33,715 nucleotides of DNA, taken from contig WAOQ01000046.1 in NCBI GenBank assembly GCA_015521205.1, forward strand, positions 1-33,715, written 5' to 3'. Source of the stretch: Desulfurococcales archaeon (GTDB taxonomy: Archaea > Thermoproteota > Thermoprotei_A > Sulfolobales > Acidilobaceae). The notes beneath the pieces are model-generated. The model did no database searches. It saw only the letters and a list, made by a program, of their open reading frames with translations, and was not told where the DNA came from. Both the position numbers and the translations under genes were made by a program. Of this stretch, positions 9,399-17,386 are shown piece by piece. The number at the start of each line of letters is the position of its first letter. The stretch's first letter is position 1.

Positions 9399-9652
9399 AT
9401 AACACCACCATAAGGTCTGCTAACTGTTTTACTCGTCTTTGACAAACGCCTTAACTTCACCGACCTAAGGCGAGGGACACCGTTTAGTGGTCTCCCACAT
9501 AGCGTGCATCGAGCCACTCCCGGCTTCCTTCGCTCATAGTGGATGACCAGTCTTCCTCCGGGGGTACGCTTGCGGATTTTTCTAAGCGAACCACTACGCT
9601 GTGAGGGCCTAGGCATGGGTTTCACCCCTGCGTAAGGCCTCTCAAGTAGCAT
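9335..9652 (-). CDS. rpl34e: Ribosomal protein L34e (eL34)
   Basis: RPSQRSGSLRKIRKRTPGGRLVIHYERRKPGVARCTLCGRPLNGVPRLR...RPYGGVICTECL; two CxxC zinc motifs. Confidence 0.94.
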   Translation of the reverse strand: MLLERPYAGVKPMPRPSQRSGSLRKIRKRTPGGRLVIHYERRKPGVARCTLCGRPLNGVPRLRSVKLRRLSKTSKTVSRPYGGVICTECLANLIKRSVMVEEGSP

Positions 9653-9693
9653 TTACCCGAAATCCTTGTGACAGGGATTAAAGTGTTTTAGGG

Positions 9694-10125
9694 TTAAAAT
9701 ATTAGCTCTTTCCTAAATAGAGCTATACTATAAAGGTAGCCTAAGAAATGTATTGTTACAGTTGGCATGTATTCGACACCAGCGTATGATACTGTAAAGC
9801 CGGGCACATAGATTGGCGAAACAACATTTGTTCCCAATGTGAAAACCACAACTATAGATGATATTACGTAAGCTATCATCATAAGCAATATTTTCTTGAG
9901 ACTTGACACGAATATTATTCTCCTAGCGCGTTTATACTGAAACTTCATTGCTGTAAGCTTCTTTCGTGCTCGGGGACGGGTTCTCGCTTCTTCTAGCAAC
10001 TGACGATACCGTTCTAAGACTTCTAATGCCTGCGAAACCTGCTCTTTTTCCACAAACCTGGACGAGAAAGCTACTGCAGTCCAAGCTGTTGTTAAAGCGA
10101 AAATGAATATTATCAAACTCAACAT
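9694..10125 (-). CDS. DUF106 membrane protein (EMC3/Get1/YidC superfamily insertase)
   Basis: TM helix, charged coiled-coil, then further TM helices; position between adk and L34e matches the archaeal DUF106 locus. Confidence 0.8.
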   Translation of the reverse strand: MLSLIIFIFALTTAWTAVAFSSRFVEKEQVSQALEVLERYRQLLEEARTRPRARKKLTAMKFQYKRARRIIFVSSLKKILLMMIAYVISSIVVVFTLGTNVVSPIYVPGFTVSYAGVEYMPTVTIHFLGYLYSIALFRKELIF

Positions 10126-10197
10126 GACTATCCTGCCCCGCCGGCTTCATGGTTTATTGAAATAGGTTTTATTTGCTAAGTGATAGGAGGTGTTTTG

Positions 10198-10806
10198 TTA
10201 AATTTTATTCATTAGTCGAAGAATATCCTCAACCGCCTTATCAGGGTTTCCCTCCGGGTTTTCAACAATCGCAACAGCAGATGCATAGCGTACGGCGCTG
10301 GCCATAGCTGAAGAACGGGCGAACCATATGAGTTCCTTTATATCTTCAACGCCTCCAAAGTTTCTTTTCCGTGTGGTGTCCCGTCGTTGTCTCTCCCATA
10401 TTACCTCTGGTTGTGCCTCAATAAGTACTATTAGATCGGGTTTGAACACGTCGAGCACATGATTGGGCAGTCCCGGCCAGTATCCTATTACAGTCTTTAC
10501 TACGCTGTGCGTATCGATTATTAGGTAACCCCTCTCATCAAGTCTTTCAGATGCATCACTTATTATCGACTCGGCTGCTTTAACCTGGAGTTCAAGCTGG
10601 TTTCTGAGGGGGAGCTTTCGAAGCTGATCTCTATCATCAACAAGTCCTATCTTTATTGCTGTGTTCACCATATAGGTTCCATAGTTAGCTATCATCAGGT
10701 TTACATTCCTCTTCCTTGCTTCCTCCTCTAATAATGTGAGAACGGTTGTTTTGCCTACACCCGGTATCCCTGTTACCACCACAACCCGAAATGGGTGTCT
10801 CATCAC
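10198..10806 (-). CDS. adkA: Archaeal adenylate kinase
   Basis: VVVTGIPGVGKTTVLTLLEEEA...NYGTYMVNTAIKIGLVDDRDQLRKLP: archaeal AdkA; adjacent to secY. Confidence 0.93.
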   Translation of the reverse strand: MMRHPFRVVVVTGIPGVGKTTVLTLLEEEARKRNVNLMIANYGTYMVNTAIKIGLVDDRDQLRKLPLRNQLELQVKAAESIISDASERLDERGYLIIDTHSVVKTVIGYWPGLPNHVLDVFKPDLIVLIEAQPEVIWERQRRDTTRKRNFGGVEDIKELIWFARSSAMASAVRYASAVAIVENPEGNPDKAVEDILRLMNKI

Positions 10807-12233
10807 TCCTCACCCAGTAGTTTTCTGAGCAATGGGTAAGTCTCGAGTGCACGTTCATACGAGATCATGGTATAGTATTGATAGATTATACCTACTGCGA
10901 GCAGTATTCCTATGCCGCTACCGTATGTTCCAAAAATATCTGCTGTTACAGCTATTATGCCAACTATTATTGAGCTAAGTAGTGTTAACGGGTAGACGTA
11001 CTTGGCTAGTCTTGCCTCTATAATCTTTTCGCTACGTCTCATACCTGGGATTTCCATTCCTGATTTAACGAGTTTCTCTGCTTGCCCGCTGGGGTTTAAG
11101 CCTGCTATCTCGACCCACATGAAGCCGAATAGTATTGATATTACTATCCATGAAATACTGAACACTACTGTCTTAACCGGGTCGGCCAAAGCCATTAACA
11201 CTCCTCTAGGCGGGCTTAGATAGTATACTGTCTTGCTTATCGCGTCATATACGAAGCCGCCTGGTTCCGCAAAATTCACTATTACATTTTGAAGGAGCTG
11301 TAGATCAGCGATGAGTATTCCCAGTAGAAGCACCGGGATGTTGGTGACGTAGAGGAACTGTAGTGGCACCTTAGAGCGTAGGCCTCTCATTCGTTGTGAA
11401 GTTATCGGTATCTCGACACGCATTGATTGAAGGTAAACAAGTAGCAGTATTAGTCCTATACTAAACGTTAAGCCGGTTAGATCTGGGAAACCTCTTGGTC
11501 TGACGATAAGATCTGTTATCGGCATAGCAAAGAGTGCTGGTATAAAGCCGTAGTAGTTGGAGGTTCCAGGGACGAAACCTAAGAGAGACCACATAAAACT
11601 CTCGGCCACGCCGGCGAGGATGAAGAGGCTTATAGCGCTGCCTATACCCCAGCCTTTCTGGAGCATTTCATCCATAAGTATAACAAGGAATGTTGCAAAA
11701 CTCAACTGTATAATAACAAGTATTCTATCCGACCAGGGAGCAGAGCATCCGGTTATAGGGTTTGCAGTGCCGGGCGCCAAGGTCCAGTATTTACACCCTA
11801 AAGCAAACATTGTAGCCTCGAATATACCAAAAAGCACGGATAACGTTTTCTGCGAAGCCGTGAAAAGCCTCTTGTCGTCAGGATCAGTGAGATCCAGGTC
11901 CAGTATCTTTGCCCCCACAAGCACCTGTAATATCAGTCCCGCCGTAACTATAGGGCCTATTCCCAGTTCCATCAACGTTCCTGCCTTTGATGCGAAGATT
12001 ATTCGTTGCAACTCGATCTGTGTTTGCTGTTCAGCAGTTATACCGTAGAGCGGAGTATTAGCCATTATAAGGTAGAGTACAAGTATAATGCCCGTCCACG
12101 CAAGCCTCCTGTATAGGGAGGGTTTCTGTACAGGCTTTGAAACCGTTGGGATATAATTGGCGATCGCCGCCAAAGCCGACATTACTCCCATGCGTCTCTC
12201 CCCTTCGTTCCTCCTTGTGCCAGCTAGCACCAA
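10803..12233 (-). CDS. secY: Preprotein translocase subunit SecY (likely start near 12189)
   Basis: Multi-TM protein with RRLAWTGIILVLYLIMANTPLYGI...ELGIGPIVTAGLILQVLVG...GWGIGSAISLFI...RGLRSKVPLQFLYVTNIPVLL. Confidence 0.96.
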   Translation of the reverse strand: MVLAGTRRNEGERRMGVMSALAAIANYIPTVSKPVQKPSLYRRLAWTGIILVLYLIMANTPLYGITAEQQTQIELQRIIFASKAGTLMELGIGPIVTAGLILQVLVGAKILDLDLTDPDDKRLFTASQKTLSVLFGIFEATMFALGCKYWTLAPGTANPITGCSAPWSDRILVIIQLSFATFLVILMDEMLQKGWGIGSAISLFILAGVAESFMWSLLGFVPGTSNYYGFIPALFAMPITDLIVRPRGFPDLTGLTFSIGLILLLVYLQSMRVEIPITSQRMRGLRSKVPLQFLYVTNIPVLLLGILIADLQLLQNVIVNFAEPGGFVYDAISKTVYYLSPPRGVLMALADPVKTVVFSISWIVISILFGFMWVEIAGLNPSGQAEKLVKSGMEIPGMRRSEKIIEARLAKYVYPLTLLSSIIVGIIAVTADIFGTYGSGIGILLAVGIIYQYYTMISYERALETYPLLRKLLGEE

Positions 12234-12400
12234 CGTTTTTCACGAAGAGGTTTCCGGCATAAAAATATCCTTTCCATCCAAAAACCGAGTTATCCTAAAG
12301 TTATAGAGCCATAAAACCGGATAATACTGGTGTATCACACAAACTGTCATCCTATACATGTTTTCATGACAAAATTCTCCTATGAAAGAGGGGATTAGTC

Positions 12401-12757
12401 TTGACAGGAGAGAGTTTCATCCCAGGCTTCCACGTAATAACCGTAGATGCAAACGGATTCGTGGAGAACCACTATGGAGAACCAGATAGCAAGCTCGAGG
12501 CCGCAGTAAAGACTATTGCCGGAGCCACACTCATAACCTCACGAACACTCAATGGTGTACCAGGACAGTATAAGGTAACAGTCAATGTGGATGGATGGAC
12601 ATTTATGATAGCAAGTAGGAAGAAAGGCGGGTTCGTGGCCATCGCTTGGAAGGAAGGGGTTACAGCACGTTATATTCCAGACTTCCATTCCGACCAGACA
12701 TTAATAGAAAAATTAAACGCGTTGCCAGACCCGTTCACTGACGGTGTCATAGCTTAA
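12401..12757 (+). CDS. Hypothetical protein, TTG start
   Basis: 118-aa ORF with GGATTAGTC upstream of TTG; family not recognised. Confidence 0.55.
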   Translation: MTGESFIPGFHVITVDANGFVENHYGEPDSKLEAAVKTIAGATLITSRTLNGVPGQYKVTVNVDGWTFMIASRKKGGFVAIAWKEGVTARYIPDFHSDQTLIEKLNALPDPFTDGVIA

Positions 12758-12763
12758 AAAGGG

Positions 12764-13123
12764 CTAACACACATCCGAGCCGGGCTCTACTGGCTCCATC
12801 ACAGTGAGTAGAACGGGCTTTGGGACGCCAGAACAGACTGCGGCAAGGATCATTCCTTCACTAACGCTCCCTGCCATTTTTTTCGGTTTTAAATTAGCCA
12901 CTACAACAACGTATTTTCCTAGAAGATCCTCCGGTTTATACCATTTTGCAAGACCGGCGAGAACCTGCCTTTTCTCCGATCCTAGATCAACTACCACACG
13001 TAATAATTTCTTAGAACCAGGGAGTTTTTCAGCTTCTACAACACGTCCTACTCTTAGATCTATTTTCGCGAAATCTTCTAATTCTATCACTTCTGGTTTT
13101 TTGGACATTCCATCCCACCTCAC
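12764..13123 (-). CDS. Stand-alone methionyl-tRNA synthetase beta subunit / EMAP-type tRNA-binding protein
   Basis: FAKIDLRVGRVVEAEKLPGSKKLLRVVVDLGSEKRQVLAGLAKWY...VVVVANLKPKKMAGSVSEGMILAA: classic Trbp111/MetRS-beta OB fold. Confidence 0.93.
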   Translation of the reverse strand: MRWDGMSKKPEVIELEDFAKIDLRVGRVVEAEKLPGSKKLLRVVVDLGSEKRQVLAGLAKWYKPEDLLGKYVVVVANLKPKKMAGSVSEGMILAAVCSGVPKPVLLTVMEPVEPGSDVC

Positions 13124-13250
13124 TCATCGACAGTTCTGAAATTGACGAATTGGAGCGGATTATTAGTTTACAGGCAATACACGTTTTATAGTTCGAAATA
13201 AATTATTGTACTCTAGGGTTATCCCTAACATTGGGGAGATGAAGAGCCCA

Positions 13251-13296
13251 GCAAAAAAGAGGCTTTTCTGCCGATGAGCTTAACCTGTCTCATCGG
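13251..13296 (-). terminator. Tandem-hairpin 3' end structure downstream of the nucleotidyltransferase gene
   Basis: Minus strand CCGATGAG-ACAGGTTAAG-CTCATCGG (8 bp, perfect) directly followed by GCAGAAAAG-CCT-CTTTTTTGC (9 bp with one G-U). Includes a T6 tract and lies 18-63 nt after the stop of 13314..14468. Confidence 0.45.
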
Positions 13297-13313
13297 ATCC
13301 CTTATCCCGTGTC

Positions 13314-14468
13314 TTATTCTATGATGCTCCCCGGTGGTATAACTGTGTGGGGACCAAGCTTCACCTTTGCACCTATAATAGAACCCATTTTGGGTTTCCG
13401 CTTTTTAAAGAATATCCTAATTGTAAACCTGGACGGAAGTTTATCCACATAAGTGCTTTTAGCTACTGAAAACTCGCCTATCCGCGAATACGGGCCGACA
13501 ACGCTATCAGCTATGACTGCACCACTCGATATTTCTGCATTTGACATTATCACGCTTCTCTTTAACTCGGAGCGGGAGCCCACAATGCTGGAAGACTCTA
13601 TAGCGCTGTAAGGCCTGACAAAGGCGCCCATACCGACTAGAACGTTTCGTCCTATATAGGTCGGCCCTCGCACCACTGCAAACTCGTCTAATCTGGCATT
13701 ATTATCGATAACCACGGGACCATCGATTATGGCAGTTTTCGCTATTTTTGCTGTTGATGCTATTTTAGTCTCCGTAACCCCATCTAGAAGCATGGCCACT
13801 GCTTCCAGGATATCCCAGGGATAGGATATGTCCATCCATTCTCCTGTCCATAAGGCGGCTCCCAAAGATCCCCTGGAAGCCAAATGATTTAGACCAGGAA
13901 TTATGCCGTCTTCGTATAATACTCTGGCTCCTTCCCTATTCACGATTAACACGCCTGCTAACGCGTATCCGCTCCCTCCTTTACCTTTTTCTTGTACAAG
14001 TTTAACACGGCTTCCGAAGTCGAACTCTACACTTGCATGTGTATCCGTTCCAGTGGCCACTGGTGTAACTAGTATCATGTTGCTTTCATTCAGTAACGTA
14101 TACTGCCTTAAACTTTGCTCAATTATATTGGGCGGTCTTGCTATGAACCCTGTGAAGGCTATTATCAACGTGTCTTCTATCCCATTTTGATACTCATTAT
14201 AGAATGCTCTATATGCTTCGTCCATCCCATAATTTTCTTGGCTCACAATTCTAAGCTGGATACCATTATGTTCTCGCTCGGTTATCCATCCCTTGCGAGA
14301 TACAATAATGGCCTCATCTAGTTTAGCCTCGGCGGCATAATCTAGCGTATACTGGTAAAGCTTCTTACCCATCACTTCTAAGAGAGGTTTGGGTGTTTCT
14401 TTTGTGATAGGTAAGAGTCGTTTTCCTAAACCTCCTGCTAGTACAACTAAAGACGTCACCATGCTCAC
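13314..14468 (-). CDS. Sugar-1-phosphate nucleotidyltransferase with C-terminal left-handed beta-helix (GlmU-like bifunctional)
   Basis: LVVLAGGLGKRLLPITKETPKPLLEVMGKKL plus hexapeptide repeats (IDGPVVIDNNARLDEFAVVRGPTYIGRNVLVGMGAFVRPY...); next to glmS. Confidence 0.88.
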   Translation of the reverse strand: MSMVTSLVVLAGGLGKRLLPITKETPKPLLEVMGKKLYQYTLDYAAEAKLDEAIIVSRKGWITEREHNGIQLRIVSQENYGMDEAYRAFYNEYQNGIEDTLIIAFTGFIARPPNIIEQSLRQYTLLNESNMILVTPVATGTDTHASVEFDFGSRVKLVQEKGKGGSGYALAGVLIVNREGARVLYEDGIIPGLNHLASRGSLGAALWTGEWMDISYPWDILEAVAMLLDGVTETKIASTAKIAKTAIIDGPVVIDNNARLDEFAVVRGPTYIGRNVLVGMGAFVRPYSAIESSSIVGSRSELKRSVIMSNAEISSGAVIADSVVGPYSRIGEFSVAKSTYVDKLPSRFTIRIFFKKRKPKMGSIIGAKVKLGPHTVIPPGSIIE

Positions 14469-14470
14469 CT

Positions 14471-16312
14471 CTATTCTACTGTGACTGTTTTGGCTAGGTT
14501 TCGGGGTTTGTCAGGGTCTAAGCCGCGTTGTACTGCAATGTAATACGAGAGTAGCTGATAGACTGGTATGTGGACATAGGGCTCCAATATCTGAGTGTTG
14601 GTACAGGGTATGGTTATGGGTTGCGCTCCATGTACACCGAGCTCTTCTGATTTACATGTCGTTATATATGCGTCAGCCCCACGTGCTGTCATTTCTTTTA
14701 TATTCCCTATTAACTCTTCTCTACCATCAATAGCATCTATAAAGAGTACAGGGAATCCTGGTTCGACTAACGCTATCGGTCCATGTTTACTTTCACCGGC
14801 CGGGTACGCCTCTGCATGAATATAGTCAATCTCCTTTATTTTGAGTGCCGCCTCCAGGGCAAGTAACGAGCCTAGACCTCGTCCAAGTATATAGATGCTC
14901 TGGGCGGTTGATAGACTCTTTGCAAGACTCTTTATTAATGGCTCAGTTTGTCGTATCGACTCTTCTGTAAATCTCCAAGCATCCCGGAGAGAATTCTTTT
15001 TCTGGTGGTACTCTGTTTTTGTTAGCATTCCTTCATACTTCGCTAGTCCTAATGAAAGATATGTCAAGACCAGTACTTGTGTAAGGTATGTTTTTGTTGC
15101 TGCTACTCCTATCTCTGGTCCTGCACGAGTATATAATGTCAAATCACTTTCTCTTGGTATAGCGCTTTCAATGACGTTTGATATCGCTATTATTTTGCCC
15201 CCAGACGCTTTAAACCAGCGAACAGCTCTGAGGGTGTCTATGGTTTCACCACTTTGGCTGATAGCTATTAAGACGTCCTTTTCAGAGATCTCGTTTATTA
15301 CTTGAGTATATTCTGAGGAAATAAACGGTATGGCTGGTCGTGAGGCAAATTTAGAAAACATATACCTACCCACTAGCCCTGCGTGGAAGCTTGTGCCTGC
15401 ACCAGTGATATAGATTAATCGGCTTTCACTGAGAATCCGGACAGCCTCGTCAACCAGTGGATCAGAGGAGATGCCAAAATATGTTTCACGGAGGGCTAAT
15501 GGTTGTTCATGTATTTCTTTTATCATGAAGTGTGGATACCCGGCTCTGCTTATTGATTCTATAGTCCAATCGATCGTTTTTATGCGTCCGGCTAGATTTA
15601 CGGGTTTTCGTTTTTTTAGTATATGAATTTTAGATGGTGTTATGTATCCATACTCTCCGTCTCTTAATGTAACGACTCGATTTGTATAACGTAGCAAAGC
15701 TGGTATATCACTTGCTACCAAATTATAATCTCCATTGCCTATTCCTATCACGAGAGGGCTCAGGTTTTTTGCGAAATATATCTTATCCGGCTCGTCTACG
15801 TTTAATATTACAAGAGCGTAACTACCCTCGATTTGATCCAAGAGAGTTGAAAGGGCTTCTAGGAAATTGTTTGTTTTCGTGTAATTCTCTTCTAATAGAT
15901 GTGATATTATCTCGGTGTCTGTATCACTTTTTATCGTGTGGCCCTTCATAATTGCCTCTTTCTTTAATTCGTAGTAGTTTTTGATTATTCCATTATGAGC
16001 TACAGCAATCTTACCATTACAATCTGTATGCGGGTGCGCGTTAATATCGTTTGGAGGACCATGTGTAGCCCACCTTGTATGACCTATCCCGGTTAAACCA
16101 TCTACTTTACGGAAACCAAGTTTTCTTGATACTTCATCTATTTTTCCCGCACCTTTCCTTACGACTAACCTTCCATCAGATATAACTGCGATGCCAACGC
16201 TGTCATAGCCTCTGTATTCTAAACTCTTTAAAAGTACGGTAAGTTCCGAACCAAGCGTTTCACCTTTCAATGATTTCTTTGTAAGTACCGTAATGCCCGC
16301 TATACCACACAT
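14471..16312 (-). CDS. glmS: Glutamine-fructose-6-phosphate aminotransferase (isomerizing)
   Basis: MCGIAGITV...LEYRGYDSVGIAV...GHTRWATHGPPNDINAHPHTDC (class II GATase) and SIS domains. The catalytic Cys after Met at 16312 fixes the start; the track ORF is over-extended by 101 codons. Confidence 0.96.
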   Translation of the reverse strand: MCGIAGITVLTKKSLKGETLGSELTVLLKSLEYRGYDSVGIAVISDGRLVVRKGAGKIDEVSRKLGFRKVDGLTGIGHTRWATHGPPNDINAHPHTDCNGKIAVAHNGIIKNYYELKKEAIMKGHTIKSDTDTEIISHLLEENYTKTNNFLEALSTLLDQIEGSYALVILNVDEPDKIYFAKNLSPLVIGIGNGDYNLVASDIPALLRYTNRVVTLRDGEYGYITPSKIHILKKRKPVNLAGRIKTIDWTIESISRAGYPHFMIKEIHEQPLALRETYFGISSDPLVDEAVRILSESRLIYITGAGTSFHAGLVGRYMFSKFASRPAIPFISSEYTQVINEISEKDVLIAISQSGETIDTLRAVRWFKASGGKIIAISNVIESAIPRESDLTLYTRAGPEIGVAATKTYLTQVLVLTYLSLGLAKYEGMLTKTEYHQKKNSLRDAWRFTEESIRQTEPLIKSLAKSLSTAQSIYILGRGLGSLLALEAALKIKEIDYIHAEAYPAGESKHGPIALVEPGFPVLFIDAIDGREELIGNIKEMTARGADAYITTCKSEELGVHGAQPITIPCTNTQILEPYVHIPVYQLLSYYIAVQRGLDPDKPRNLAKTVTVE

Positions 16313-16330
16313 TCCTTTCCAAACCTCCAA

Positions 16331-16435
16331 GGGGGCTCCGAGCTTTGGCCCTATTTCATCGTACCCGGTGGCCCGGGCCTCCTGCAGGCCGCGCGACAGA
16401 TAATGACACAGCGCGGCCTCGCTATCATCGCCCCC
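16331..16435 (-). ncRNA. Candidate structured RNA / glmS 5' leader element
   Basis: GC-rich island in an AT-rich intergenic. Closing stem GGGGGC/GCCCCC (16435-16430 with 16336-16331), 8-bp stem GGCCGCGC/GCGCGGCC (16418-16411 with 16394-16387), further GGCCC/GGGCC pairing. TATA-like CTTTATAGG (16466-16458) is ~26 nt upstream of base 16435; SD GGAGGT (16328-16323) follows. Confidence 0.55.
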
Positions 16436-16457
16436 TGCTATATTATAGTAGTATAAA

Positions 16458-16466
16458 CCTATAAAG
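16458..16466 (-). promoter_or_regulatory. Putative archaeal box A for the glmS leader transcript
   Basis: CTTTATAGG on the minus strand, centred ~26 nt upstream of the first base of the closing stem at 16435. Confidence 0.45.
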
Positions 16467-16585
16467 AATCTCTTAGCTTTATCGCAAAATATCCTCCTCG
16501 AAACGACACGATGAATGTAAATCACCGACGGTAGAATATATGCAAATAGTTTTGGGTTGTATAATATTAGCTTCAGGGATTCGAC

Positions 16586-17158
16586 ATGATAAGAAAGAGG
16601 TTTGTTGGAAGACACTTAATGATTAGGGGTAAATTTGCTGAAGCAATACTTGGTGGCGAAAAAAATCTCACAATTAGATTGGGGATTGTAAGGCCGAAAT
16701 ACGATGAAGTTATCATCCATAGTGGAGGACGTCCGATAGCTGTAGCGAAGATAAAAAATGTAAAACACACCCGTTTCGGCGAGCTAACCATAAACGATGC
16801 GAAAAGAGATGGTTTTACATCATTGTCAGCATTACGTAGAGAGTTATCTAAACTTTATAATTCAGAGATTAGCGATAATGATTGGGTAACTGTTATCGAG
16901 TTTGAGATAATTAAAAGACTTGATAGAATAAAAGACCCATATGAGGGCTTGGAGCCTGGACACCTTGCTAGGATAGCGTTGCGTTATTTGGACGAGGAAT
17001 TGAGCGAAGAAGATATACGGATCCTTAGGGATCTAACGGTAACGAACAGCATAAGATCTACTGCAAAGAGATTATATGGTAGGTGGGATAAGAGAAAGAA
17101 AATACGAGAGGTTCTACGCCGAGCAGTAACGTTGCTACGTGAAAGAGATATAATATAG
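16586..17158 (+). CDS. ASCH-domain (PUA-like) protein with helical C-terminal extension
   Basis: HLMIRGKFAEAILGGEKNLTIRLGIVRPKYDEVIIHSGGRPIAVAKIKNVKHTRFGELTINDAKRDGF...ELSKLY...DWVTVIEFEII: ASCH pattern. Confidence 0.75.
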   Translation: MIRKRFVGRHLMIRGKFAEAILGGEKNLTIRLGIVRPKYDEVIIHSGGRPIAVAKIKNVKHTRFGELTINDAKRDGFTSLSALRRELSKLYNSEISDNDWVTVIEFEIIKRLDRIKDPYEGLEPGHLARIALRYLDEELSEEDIRILRDLTVTNSIRSTAKRLYGRWDKRKKIREVLRRAVTLLRERDII

Positions 17159-17223
17159 ACACCATTAGTTTGGACGTGTTTATTAGGCAGGATGATCTTA
17201 TTCTCTAGTCTTGGGTGAATGGG

Positions 17224-17376
17224 ATGACCAGTTGGATACTTAAATGTGAGAATTGCGGTCAGACCTGGAAGCTTGAGGTTAGTTTTAATCTAGCCGAGAT
17301 GGGGAGGATTTACCATTTTTGCCCATACTGCCGGGTTAACAGGTTTCATGTTGTGGTTGAGAGGATCGACGATTAA
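17224..17376 (+). CDS. 50-aa zinc-ribbon microprotein (not in ORF track)
   Basis: Manual translation: MTSWILKCENCGQTWKLEVSFNLAEMGRIYHFCPYCRVNRFHVVVERIDD*. Two CxxC knuckles (CENC, CPYC). Sits between the ASCH gene and the convergent ThrRS-ed gene. Confidence 0.75.
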   Translation: MTSWILKCENCGQTWKLEVSFNLAEMGRIYHFCPYCRVNRFHVVVERIDD

Positions 17377-17386
17377 AGTGAAAGGG

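Noticed and set aside
10800-10825. GGTGAGGAGTGATGAGACACCC, resembles a C box with flanking stem
   Set aside because: It is the secY end / adk start junction (GTG ATG AGA CAC CC); no D box follows and it is explained by coding sequence.
16313-16615. N-terminal 101-residue extension of GlmS in the ORF track
   Set aside because: GlmS requires Cys at position 2 after Met removal; MCGIAG starts at 16312 and the extension translates a structured GC-rich leader.
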